Of a stretch of DNA of 64,000 nt, positions 27,820 through 39,906 are shown one piece after another. How positions within the stretch are numbered: position 1 is the stretch's first letter; each line of letters starts with the position of its first letter. Under the pieces are notes generated by a model. The model searched no databases. It saw nothing but the letters and a program-made list of their open reading frames with translations, and was not told the DNA's origin. This DNA comes from Mytilisepta virgata (lineage: Eukaryota > Mollusca > Bivalvia > Mytilida > Mytilidae), in contig CM051514.1 of NCBI GenBank assembly GCA_028015205.1, positions 25,746,150 through 25,810,149 on the forward strand, in the 5' to 3' direction. Made by a program: the position numbers and the translations under genes.

Positions 27820-29297
27820 TTTAGCTTACCTGGCCTAAAAGGCCAGGTGAGCTATTCTCATCACTTTGCGTCCGTCGTCGTCGTCGTCGTATGTCGTCGT
27901 CGTAAACTTTTCACATTTTTATCAACTCCTCTGAAACCACTGAACCAATTTAAACCAAACTTAAGTGGAATGGTCCTTGGATGGTCCCCTTTAAAACTTG
28001 TGTTCGGTTTTCCGGGGTGCCGTCCAGTATGGCTGCCATGGTTGGACATAGTTTAACCTTGGACCCTATGGGATTTTATCATTTTCGTTATCTTCTCTGA
28101 TACCATTAGGCCAATTTGAACCAAACTTTGGTGGAATGCACCTTGGATGGCCCCTTTTAAAATTTGTTTTCGGTTTCCCCGAACGCCATCCAACATGGCT
28201 GCCATGGCTGGACTTAGTTTAACATTGATGCTATGGGAATTTTACTTTTTCGTCAACTCCTCTGAAACCACTGAACCAATTTAAACCAAACTTAAGTGGA
28301 ATGGTCCTTGGATGGTCCCCTTTAAAACTTGTGTTCGGTTTTCCGGGGTGCCGTCCAGTATGGCTGCCATGGTTGGACATAGTTTAACCTTGGACCCTAT
28401 GGGATTTTAACATTTTCGTTATCTTCTCTGAGACCATTAGGCCAATTTGAACCAAACTTTGGTGGAATGCACCTTGGATGGCCCCTTTTAAAATTTGTTT
28501 TCGGTTTCCCCGAACGCCATCCAACATGGGCGCCATGGCTGGACTTAACATTGAGCCTATGGGAATTTTACTTTTTCGTCAACTCCCCTAAAACCACTGA
28601 GCCAATTTGAACCAAACTTTGGTGGAATAGTCCTTGGGTGGCCCCTTTCCAAACTTATGTCTGGTATCCCCGACTTCCAACCGACATGGCTGCTGCTACT
28701 GAAAATAGAAAAAGGGGGGGGGTGAATTTCCAAAATCTTCTTCTATGAAACTACAAGGCCAGTTGCAACCAAACTTGGCAGTAGTAGTCCTCAGGAGGTT
28801 CTCTTATAGAAGGATGTCCGATGACCCGGACTGTTAACCAAGATGGCAGCCACAGCCGAACTTAATTAAACATGGGGCCCTATGGGAAAATTCATTGAAA
28901 AATCTTTTTATCTGAAACCACTTTGCCAATTGAAACCAGATTTTGCAGCAATGGTCCTTATATGGTCCTCTTTCAGAATTGTGTCCCATGACCGGGACTG
29001 TCAACCGAGATGGCTGCCACAACCGAACTTAGTTTAACATTGACCCCTATGGGAAATTCACTCAAAAATCTTCTGGTCTGAAACCACTCAGCCAATTAGA
29101 ACTAGACTTGGTCCTTAGATGGTTCTCTTTTAGAAATGTGTCCATTGACCTAGACTGTCAACCATCTTGGCTGCCACAGCCAAACTTAATTGAACATAGA
29201 ACCCTATAGAAAAACCAGCCAAAACTTTAGTCCTGCTCAAGATGAAAAGTTCAATGCAGGTGAGCGATACAGGCTCTTTAGAGCCTCTAGTTTATTG
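27820..29297. mobile_element. Non-autonomous repeat with hairpin ends and about eight 165-bp units
   Basis: The left end is a hairpin, ACCTGGCC-TAAAA-GGCCAGGT (27828-27848), extended by AGCT on both sides. It is followed by a CGTCGTCGT run and then about eight units of about 165 bp with AACCACTGAACCAATTT, GGAATGGTCCTTGG and GGCTGCCATGG. The first four form a dimer repeat with period 331 (27923 and 28254). The right end is a hairpin GGCTCT-TT-AGAGCC (29272-29285) followed by CTAG. A 3' hairpin next to CTAG recalls Helitron ends, but the left end lacks a clear TC start. No coding region; frames inside are repeat by-products. Confidence 0.6.
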
Positions 29298-30834
29298 TGT
29301 CATCTCTATTTTTCCCTGTCCTCGAGAACACCTTACTTTGTATGGTCAAGTGAATAACGTAAATATTTTAAGGTGACCTGGAAAATTGTTGAAATATGCA
29401 TGGACTATCCTGACTCTGTGATGTGTTCTGTGCTCTTTTATGTTATTTTTGTTTGGGGTTCTGTCTGTTTGGGTGATGTTGATTGGTTGGAATATACGTC
29501 ATTGTTGACCTGTCCTATTATCCATTTGTTGTTCATTTATAAATGTGCAGTAGGTCGAAATTGGCCTATACAGAGTCTACACACTTTACCTACTTAAATG
29601 CCAAAGTTATATTTTTATCTTTACAAGTATTAAGCCCTCAGAAGTATGGTTTCTGGGACGAAGATGTACTATTCCTATGCCTAAGTATCCCACATCAAAC
29701 CCACGCGTAAACGTGGAGAATTTAGATTTTTCATGCGTAAAGACTTAAGCATGTTAACAATGGTTTGAAATGTCGATAAAATAATTTGTCTATAGTATCA
29801 TGTTAGTTTAAGTCAGACTGAACATCAAATTCTTTAATGAAATGATCGGAAATGGCAAAAATGATTTGGGAAATATAAATGTTGCCTTTTTTCAAAGATT
29901 TGTCCATTTGTTAGAACATTTAGTATCCAGTTTTTTCGTTTTTTTTACCTCTATTTTTTTTTCAACATTAAAGTTCGTCTCCCTTTGATAGTTCTCCCTC
30001 CTTTCTCCCTCCCTTTCTCTCCTTTCTCCCGCCCCCTTTCTCCCTGTCTCCCAATACCCTTTCCACCCCCTCCATTTGGTTTGACATTCGTTTTTAAATT
30101 CATGATAACTATTCCCTCATTCACTGAATAAAAACGATTTCATTTGAAATGTGTAAACCGAAATGCTAAACTTTTTAATAAGGAGTTTTGATACAGTATC
30201 GGCACCAGTTTAGTGTTTACATGTACAAACTTTGTCATACACAATATGAAAACTACATTTTATGTATTCTTCGTGTACACTGTATTGTTATTATAGGTGA
30301 ACATGTATATTGTCCTCAGTTACTTAGAAGCAGTTTTCGCTTACATGTAAGTGTAAACTGACCAGGTAGTTTATACAAGTAGAACCTGTTCAAACATTTT
30401 AAACAATCCTAATAATTAATTTTCTAATGCAAAACTGCACGTAACACCATTTGAATAACGTATGTAGCTCTGGAATATTTTGTGTGCACTGCGGAGTAAT
30501 ACATTTTTATGTACGTTGGTGAAGTCACCTTACTCAAGTCTAACTTGCCCAACCATCAAATTGGTCTTTCAATTCAAATTAAATTATAACAATATATACA
30601 TGCTTTGTATTGTTATAATTACGACATATGTTAAACGTGTTTAAATTTAACAATTACCGATTGCAATAGAAGGCCAATCGCCGAAACTATCCCAAATTGG
30701 CGTACAAAGAGTCCTTAAACTGGCAACTGTAACAATAGAACAAGAAAAAAGCGGTTTACAATTTACACATAATATATACGGAGAAAATTACAAAAAACAA
30801 CAAAGGGATTTTTATTTGTTTAAATTTACTCACT
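29298..30834. other. AT-rich flank, no gene seen
   Basis: Contains the pyrimidine patch at 29995-30075. Nothing else recognised. Confidence 0.4.
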
Positions 30835-31045
30835 CGTGCATAGCTCTGCCCTTATAGATGGTTTTCGGTTGAACCTTTTGATCATTTTGGCATTTTTTAA
30901 TTCGCCCTTCATCTTTTGGGATTATTGATTTGGTTTTCAACTTTTTAGACCTTGATTTCAACTGGTGAGTCGTAAATTGACGGAATGTTAACCTATTAGG
31001 AATGTGTACATCTTGTGCATCAAAACTGGTATCAAGAATGTGTTT
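30835..31045 (+). repeat. Dispersed repeat with decayed hammerhead-like core (copy 1)
   Basis: Shares CTCGTGCATAGCTCTG, TTTTGGTTTTCAAC-type text and CATCTTGTGCATCAAAA with the copies at 32285, 47908, 54120 and 60530. The core is mutated (CTGGTGA, GGAA). Confidence 0.6.
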
Positions 31046-31672
31046 TCTGTATAAAGTATATATAGCAGTATTACTTGGGTCAGTTTCGCATGTTCATGTT
31101 TTAAAATTATCATAGTGATAAATTTTTAATCTGTGGATAGTATTAAATATCAAAGCTTCAAAATGCACATAATAAGGTGTTAATTCAAAATGTAAACCCC
31201 ATAAATCACATTAATAAAACTAATACTTTAATACGCATAGTAATTTATGTCACTAATACTAATTGCTATGAGTAATAAACTTCATACAAAACCATATCGA
31301 ATTTAAGTACCATAAATTTATATTTCAAATATGTCGAGAAATAACAAGAAACTTGTTCTTTGATTAATACAGCATTACTTCGAATTTTATACACATTTAA
31401 TTGTATCAAAACAAAACAAAATATTTCAAATTATCAATATAGGGATTATTTATAGAATCATATAAACATTTTGACGCCTTAAGAAGCTCTCCAGCTGAGA
31501 AAGATCTTTCACCGAGTGGGAAAATAACCGTTTATATGCTAAATGATCTTGGCACCTTGTTGGGGTACTCGAGTATCTATACCCGCTTATGTTTTGATTA
31601 TAGGTCAAATTACTCTTTTTAGTGTTTAGTCTGGACAGCGCCATTATTTTGCTGTCTTGGTAAATGGAATAA
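31046..31672. other. AT-rich flank, no certain gene
   Basis: A 98-codon minus-strand frame (31450-31746) has a protein-like C-terminal half (for example SVKDLSQLESFLRRQNVYMIL), but its start lies in a MITE. I cannot assign it; it could be a decayed exon or transposon fragment. Confidence 0.3.
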
Positions 31673-32075
31673 TTAAGGATGCTCGCTGGTAATGTTTTCA
31701 CAGTGGTCTTTTTGTCAGATTTTCGGAATTCTCGGGTTTTATCCATTTCTTAAACATGAAATTTTTTGCCCATGAACCCCCACTTTTTCTTTAATGATTC
31801 AATCATATATACCTTAAAATGGTATTTGACCAAATTTTATGAAATACTTTTTATTTTTTATACATCTTTGAGAAAGTGAAGTTGTCAATGCAAAGACAAT
31901 GAAAAATCCAGAGAAAACCCATATTCTGTAAATTTTCAATGCCTTATAGCTCTAAAATCAGCACATCAACCTATATTTTTTCTTGCTTATTTGTTTAATA
32001 TTCATATGTTCTCTCAAACTAAAACACCTATATCAAATCCTATTTATTTCCTATTAGACCAGCGATCATCCTTAA
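31673..32075. mobile_element. TTAA-flanked MITE, copy 1
   Basis: Ends TTAAGGATGCTCGCTGGT and ACCAGCGATCATCCTTAA form an inverted pair of about 18 bp with one mismatch. Copies lie at 49039-49439 and 55948-56336. TTAA at both ends suggests a piggyBac-type target, or TA plus AAGGATG ends. Confidence 0.75.
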
Positions 32076-32284
32076 TAGTCAAATATAAGAAAACCGTTCA
32101 GGTTATTGAATTATTTGATAGAGTATTTTGTCAGTGACTTTCGGTGTTCTATTGAGGTTGTCGGGGTTGAGGTGACGAGCAAGTGGTTCAACATGTTTAT
32201 TCCAGAGGGTGTAACTAGCTCAATTGCTAGTATTTCGATACTAGCCCGAAATTGATACTAAAAATGTACTGTTAAACAATTACA

Positions 32285-32495
32285 AAAAAGAATGCTAATG
32301 AGTATCTACCTCGTGCATACATTTGTAGCTCTGTCCTTAGATTGTTTCGGCTCATTTTGGCATTTTTGCATTTGATCTTCAACTTTTTGGATTGTTGTTT
32401 TGGTTTTCAACATTTCAGACATTGGGCACAGCTGATGAGTCGTAAATCGACGAAATGTGAACATCTTGTGTATCAAAATTGGTATCAAAGAATTT
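32285..32495 (+). repeat. Dispersed repeat with hammerhead-ribozyme-like core (copy 2)
   Basis: CTGATGA (32432-32438), stem II GTCG-TAAAT-CGAC (32439-32451) and GAAA (32452-32455) form an intact hammerhead core. A weak stem III of UGUG...UGUA type and a following AUC site come after it. Stem I pairing is poor. Confidence 0.6.
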
Positions 32496-35400
32496 TATTA
32501 ATAATAATATATAATTCTTTAAAAATGATTGAGGTTAATTTGTCAATATGCTATGAAGAGGCGGGCATTACTTTCGGAATTTAATATTAGAGAAAAGACA
32601 CCACCTAGTCATATTTAAAAAGTGGGACCAGATGGCCTAGTGTTCAAGGTGTTAGCCCATGATTTCAGATTTCCACATTGCCGAAATTTTCTGATCTCTG
32701 TTATTTAAACCGAATCTTAGTTTGCCGAAATCATATATCCGATTCCCAAATTGCCGGTTATTGGCAGAATAAAAGGGAGACAATTCTACTCTATACTCCT
32801 CCAAAATTGGCACACATCGAAGTTTGTTTTGAATAAAATTCAATGCAATCTCTATAGTATTTATTTTTTTATACTATATATACATGTATATATATTATAT
32901 CAAAATATTTAATACAATTTTTACATTGTTACAGGATAAGTATTGATAAAATTTGAACATTAAAACATCTTACTATATGTATTTCATCAATTTCATCCTG
33001 AAATTAAGACGCGATATAAGTATTTCATTTTTATTACTAATTCGGTTTTCAGATGTATTGTTGTTCTCTTCCCGGTAAACGTTCTTTTCATTTGAAACCG
33101 AGTAAATTTTGTTTTAAAATCGCCGAATCAGCATGAGTCAGCAGTTTGGGGATCGGCAATATGAGTTTTGGAAAACTGCGATTTTGTTGAAAGAACTGAA
33201 ATCAGAAAAAATTAATAATCTCGGAATGCGGCAATTTGTTACCCTCCTATCGAGGTGTATTCGACTCAGGTCTTAATTGACAAGGATTACCATATATCCT
33301 GACAAGCTCTATAGTTATTTCCATGTTTTCCTGCTTACTCTACAAATAAAAAAAACAGAAATAAAAGTTGCGCAAAATCCATAGCATCAGCCAGTTAGAC
33401 AGCCATGCAACTCTTGTTGAAATTACAAGCAAAGTTTTTAGCGACAAGATTTGTTCATAGGCGGGTTATTTTCAAAGTGTCCTGTATGGGTAGTGCATAT
33501 AGAGGTTTGACTTTTTATTTTTAAAAGACAGTTAGTTAACGAAAAAAGACAAGTTTAATAAAACAGATATCACGATACCATCCAAACTGCAAAATATTAA
33601 TTACCATATAGTTTAATATAATACTGTAGTTTTTCGGTTAGTTAATACATTCACATTTCAAGCATTTTAGTATGTATGCAGATAGTATATACTGATATAT
33701 ACATCTACATCCTGTTGTTCTTCATTTTCCTGTAAAATTTAATCTCGAGCGTAAAAAATGTCACTTATTTATTTATTTAATATTTTTATTTTTTTATTTA
33801 TTTATTTATAAATTTATTTATTGTAAAGCAGTATTGTTTAAAATGTGCCATAAACATTTCTTCGGTTGACCTATCGCAAAAGTCCTATTTTACATGTGTA
33901 GTGTCTTGAGACTTACAATGGAGTATTTTTGCACGCTCTATTTACATCTCACGTAAAGTGTTTAAATAAATAAATAAATAAATGATTAACTTCGAGTTAT
34001 TTATTATACGGAAACTGAATACGTAAAGAGACTGTAATAGAATGTAGTACAAATGTAAGAACGTTCAGTAAAAATCTTATCTTATTTTCAATGAATGGAT
34101 AATATCTATCATTGTTTATATGAAAATATTTACAGTAGATGAAGTTGTAATAGGCAAAATATGTGTATACGAAATGGGACGAAAACGTGTATATGAAATG
34201 GGAGCAGGCTAAAAAAACACAAAAAATCCAATGCATATTCCAAACAAACGGCAGGTGCTAAGAAGGTCTTTAGAAATTAGGGGAGAATAGATTTATACGC
34301 TGAAATTGGTATTGAAATGAGGAAAATGTTTACGGTTGTACGATTGGCATTTTAATATATATTTTCTTTCTTTACGTTTATTGCCTTTTTCAGAGAAGGT
34401 GGATCGTTTCTTTTCTATTCAGACACTCATTCAAACAATCAACATTTAGGTAAAACTCATAATGTTAGACATTCTTTAACGCGTGAGCCTTGTTTAAAAA
34501 AATGTAGCTGTCGGGGGTACATTTACATCTAGCATTTAGTTCCGATTCAGTAGCTGATACATGTATCAGATGCTCTTACGGTGATGACATTTACCGCGTC
34601 CTTTCTCTTCAATATATACAAAATATGCTGCCGAGAGCAAATTGTATAATAAATAATATAAGATTAGACGGTGGTCCATTTCAGTATGTAGCCGGAAAAT
34701 ATAGATTAATTTGTTGTAAACAAAGCAAACACAATGTGCGTTTATCACAGTCAAAATCTAGCCTGGGGTTCATTCATTAAAAATGTGACCTTAGTATGTT
34801 GAATGATATTTTCTTAATTTGACTTCATCTTGAAATAAACGTTCTTTACCATGTGCTTATTCTAGTACATTAGGTAGGTATCTATAATACTAAAATTAAG
34901 GGCTCAATTTCTTTGGGCCGTCATCACGTAACAACTGCAGTACACATAATTAACATCAGAATTTGAATGATTGATGATGAATGTGTTGTCTGAAAATTTT
35001 ACACGTTTATGTCGATGGGGTTCTTTAAATGCTGGAATTATTTAAATTAACTCGAACGGAAACAATATCCGTCATGTTTTCACGTTTCGTCATTCGTCTC
35101 CACGTCCTCTTTTAATTGTTCAGCTATACGGTGACCAGAGGTAAATGAACATAGTACCAATATGCGCAGTAATAATATTGCATATATTATTAATGCATCT
35201 TTTTCTGATGCCCGTGATTCACGAGTAGTTGCCTAGTGCATATTAAAAAAGTATGGCTTGTCACTAGTTTATAAGCTGAAATTGGAGAGGAACTGTATCA
35301 TACATGTAGAAAGCGCAATGTTCATAATATCGATCAAACACTGGCTTAAAAATGTCAATGGCTTCTCGTAGTAAAATACTTCAAAGTTGAGTAAACCAAA

Positions 35401-36591
35401 TCTTAACGAATCGTTGGTAGTAAAAAAGAGCGCGCAGTCTTTTGTGGTGATTGTCACTACCCTCTATTAACTTCGGATACGTAACTTCTCGTTTTTGCAG
35501 GTATTTTTTTCTCGTCCATAATTAATTAAAAAATAATTACCGTGGAATTTCCGTCCGGACGATATTCTGCTAACGACGGAATCGTGGTTAATTGGATGTA
35601 TGTAGTATGTGTATTCAAAAATGACTTCAGAAATTTAGAAAAAAAAATTAAAAAAAACTTATACTAAGGAGTGTCAAGGTAAAATCGACCTAATACAAAA
35701 ATATTTTGAGTATAGTAGTGTAATTTCCAGAAAAAAACAGTTATAAAAACTGTAAAGAACCCACTGTTTTAAATCAATACCACGACATTATGACATTAAT
35801 GCTTATGGATATTGAATCAGAGACCATTTTTTAAATTACAAGAATTAGCTTCATTGATATATAAGAATAGATAAAGACAGGAAGCTTTGACCGGACCATC
35901 ATTAGGCGATTTCTGTTGTCAAGCAACATCATTGACATGATTAATGATGATTAAATGATACATAAAAACTGAGGTGACCTTTTGTCCTTTTGATAGGCCA
36001 ATAAATGTACAATTCTAATAGAATGAAATCGTTTTAAAACATGTAAAAGATAATTTTGTGTACAGCCATAAGTAGACGTGCTTATTTGTATTGTGCAAAG
36101 TATATCTGTACCTGCATCCGTGTCCTGTCAGCGCTAACTCAAAATACTGACAAAAATAGAACTTCGAAAAAAATATTTTACTGAAAAAAAAACCAAAAGT
36201 ATCTGAAAATATCTGAAATTTTTTTTTTTATTGATATATAGTACATTTACAAAGAGTATATTTGCGGACAACGAAAACTGCGCATTGATTGCTATCTCCG
36301 ACCATGTGATATGCCCAAGTACGGAAATATGCCCTTGTGATCTTTATTGTCAGCAGTGAGATGTAATGCAGCGAAATATCGGTATATTTAAAAGCGCTGC
36401 ATCGACAAAGACTATATCAAAAACAAACGATCAGCCATGTTTCCAGTTGGATATTTAATACACGATATAAGAAATTAAGTTATTTTGAAATATTATACGT
36501 TATGTAAATTTCCATACTTATAATGCATTTTCATTGGTTTACAAGAATGTGGTAATTTACTCGATCACCCGCTGGAAAAGAAACAGCGGGT
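32496..36591. other. AT-rich flank with microsatellites, no gene seen
   Basis: (TTTA)n-rich tract at 33766-33825 and (AAAT)n at 33965-33983. Several open frames of 60-80 codons lack domains and look accidental. Confidence 0.4.
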
Positions 36592-36650
36592 GACAATTTT
36601 TATACTGTCACCACCGGGTGACAACTTTTATACTGTCACCCACTCGTAAA
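36592..36650. repeat. Two tandem self-complementary units
   Basis: GGGTGACAATTTTTATACTG-TCACC occurs twice in a row. Each unit is an inverted repeat (GGGTGACA / TGTCACCC-like). Role unknown. Confidence 0.5.
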
Positions 36651-37728
36651 ATTCAAGACATTCAGTATAAGAAAATAAATAACCAATTTCTAAGATGTTT
36701 TCTCGGGGTTACAATAAGGTTGACAATGTTTTCAGAGGGGTTACAATACACTCCATCACCCTTAGAAATGTGTTATTTATATAATAATACTCGGGTAGAA
36801 GCATTTAGTATAATATTTGTAATAATCATGATACATGTGTATTATTAATATTTTTTTTGTGAGATTATATGTGAAATGTTCATATTTGAAATTGTTTGCA
36901 TAAAACCGTCACAAGACACTGATATTATGTTATCACATTGCACACTAACTGTTGGTTATGTTTCAAATATATTTTATACGTCTCCATACAATAAAAATCT
37001 ACTTCTTTTTCACAGACACGATGGACTATCCGTATCTGAATATTATATATCGAATAAATTTGCTGCGACAAGTCCCTATTTGTCAAATTCAACCTATTCC
37101 CTGAACTATAAAATTGCATTCGATGAAAGACATTATTCTAATGTGTCTGGAAACGGGAAAACTCGAGACTTCATGAGATTTCATCATTTTCATCAATGGA
37201 GGATAAAGTCAATATATCTTAAATAGTGTTTAAGATTTATCCACGATTAGTTGTATAAAACCCTGCAAATATTAATGGCAACGGGGATCGTGATTGATAG
37301 CTTCTTAATTAATGTATCATTTGCAATCTAGCATACAAATGTATTTTTCGCTAAACGACTTTTTACTGACTAGAATTGATTTTTTGAGGACAAAATGATA
37401 AAATAGTTTGTTTTTAACCAGCAACAGATATATAATATCTAGAAGTAGAGAATCTTAAAATATTATTAAAGAAAAGAAAAAGACAACGAGTAAAAAGCTT
37501 CACAGCACAATGATAAAGACGATACGACAAATGGCAAATTTAAAAAAAGAAGTATGAAATGTAACAACATTAAGGAATAATTTAATATTGGATGTAACGC
37601 GCCATTTGATTGGTCAATTTTTTTTCGTCTATCATATCATGGACTAAATTTCCTTTTCTACTATGAAATCATTAAAGAAAATCCCGACGTTTTAGACGTC
37701 AAAACAACCGTTTGAATTAGATTATGAT
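36651..37728. other. AT-rich flank, no gene seen
   Basis: A 116-codon + frame at 36876-37226 has no recognisable domain. Confidence 0.35.
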
Positions 37729-37859
37729 GATTGACAGTAATTTTGTTTTCGTTCAATTCGAAATAACCTCAATGCACATGGTGAACACTTTCAATCAACC
37801 CGCGTGCACCACGTGATTGGGGTTATTTCTTGAAAGACTGAACAAAATTACAGTCAATC
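37729..37859. mobile_element. Short foldback element
   Basis: GATTGACAGTAATTTTGTT at the left pairs with AACAAAATTACAGTCAATC at the right; inside, GAAATAACCTCAATGCAC pairs imperfectly with GTGATTGGGGTTATTTC. Almost the whole element is stem. Confidence 0.6.
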
Positions 37860-38314
37860 CTTAAATGTTTAAGGTCCGAAAATACCATTTAGACTTTCCA
37901 CAAATCTAGACTTAGTACTAACAAGTAAAAATATAGTTACTATGCACAATGCAACTCTTTAGTTAAAGCAATGTACAGCTCTGGGCGTCCCGGGACAATC
38001 GATTGTACAAATGTACATGGTATTTGACTGTGCATTGATTTGATTGAATTTGATATTTTTCTGACTGCCATACACATGTAGTAAGTGCGTCACATAAAAT
38101 GCTTAGTATATTGTACACAAAAGAGCTATAGTATCTTTACAAAGAGGTCCTTGAAGACAGAAATTTTAAACGTTGCAAAATATTCGAATTTCAGAACGTA
38201 TTTACAAACCCAGCAAGTACTTTCAGATTATCAGTTCTGGAGTAGTTCACCCTCAGAGCTGCTTTAATCAGAAACGATTCTCCATAAGAATTGTGTTGGC
38301 TGTTGTATATAGAA

Positions 38315-38945
38315 CTGAGAATGGAAAGGGGGAATGTTTCAAAGAGACAACAACCCGACCAAAGAGCAGAAAACAGCCCAAAGCTACAAATGGGTCTTCA
38401 ACGCAGCGAGAAAATCTCGCAACCGGAGGCGGGCTTCAGTGGCAACTATACAATAATACATAATAGTTCAGCGAACTGAACGGCGTACTTCTTCGAAACA
38501 TACAAATGAACCAAAATTTTTAAAAAACACAAGACTAACAAAGGCTAGAGGTTCCTGAAATGGGACAGTTTTTGCGGCGGGGTTAAACATCTTGTGTGAG
38601 ATCTCAACCCTCCACCTATATCTCCAGCCAATGTGGAATAAACAAACACACAGCGATACACACAGTAAAACTCAGTTCAAAAGATGTCGGAGTCCGATGT
38701 TTAAAAAGGTAAGAGAAGAAACTAAGCAAAATGTAAATGATCAATATATATTAACAAAGGACACATTGCAGTTACTGGCATGCCAGCTTCAGATCTCAAT
38801 TAAACTAATCGAAAGATTATGTCTTTATCAAACAGAAAATCAGCCACAATCCCTCCCATTTAGTATCATGCAATCATAAATCATAGGAGAAGAGCATAAC
38901 CCGTATCATGTGTTCACTTCCGATGCAAAAACGTTATAAAGTATA
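38315..38945 (+). repeat. Mussel-type dispersed repeat
   Basis: Includes CAAAGAGACAACAACCCGAC, GGGTCTTCAACGCAGCGAG, GGGGTTAAACATC and CCAGCCAATGTGG. From memory this closely matches a very abundant repeat of Mytilus genomes, and it is my main clue to the organism. Frames of 95-96 codons inside are not genes. Confidence 0.55.
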
Positions 38946-39906
38946 TATCATATTTTGTAACATTCGGTTGCAAACGGATCTAGAACACTATGATAAAACA
39001 AAAATCTTTTACTTTTTACGATGAGCAAATGAAACGGAATTTTCATTTATCCTAACCAAGAGAAATGGGAGACGTCGAAGGATTTATTTTTTTCACTCCA
39101 GAAATAAGTTACATTATCACTGTGAAAACAATAAATTACCCCCAAAATGAGACTTTTTATTCGGTATTGAAACGAATCTGAAAAAAAAAAATCGGAAAAT
39201 TGGAATTAACTGACAAAAAAAAAAAAGAATTATCCCCCAAAAGACATCTTTTTTGCTTTTTGAAACGGTCCTGAAAATTTGATAAATACAATGTAGAAAT
39301 TAACTGATCATATAGGCCTGGATTTAGGTACGGACGGGAATTAAAATCAATTAATTCTAATCGCCGAATGTGTTTTGGTATACATATATAAAACCATGGG
39401 TGTGTAGGGTAAAATACATCACCGACGTATCTTATTTCACATTTAGGTCATATTTACTGACACGCAAAATAAAAAAAAAAACTAAGTAGCTACTCTATGC
39501 TTACATTGTATGAATGACAATTTGACTGAGATTGTTCAGTCATACAACTGTATGATAACCGTGGCAGACGAAGTAATCCATAAAATATGTACTTTGTATA
39601 TTGTGTTTACTCGCCTCGGTAGACTTAATATTATTCATATAATTACTTTTTTGCCTGTGGCAAGAAAACACGTCCTTTAAGATGACACCATTAGCAAAAC
39701 CATTTCATTAACCAAAATATCCCTGGGAATACTCTAAAATCAATTTTCTGTTTTGGCCACAGACATTAACATCAACTTATTGGTCTGTCTGATACTTACT
39801 AACTATCCGATTTAAACAGATTTTTCTATGAAACCATACCGCAACACTTTATAGTAAATGATTTCCTTCTTGCCTGTCTAAGTTGTTTTCCGATTCTCCC
39901 TTTATA
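38946..39906. other. AT-rich flank up to the Tc1-type element
   Basis: Nothing recognised apart from A-rich tracts. Confidence 0.4.

Noticed and set aside
27793..28056. 87-codon + frame and its antisense
   Set aside because: They lie within the hairpin-ended repeat and its CGT microsatellite.
38173..38879. Open frames of 95-96 codons
   Set aside because: They lie within a dispersed mussel-type repeat.
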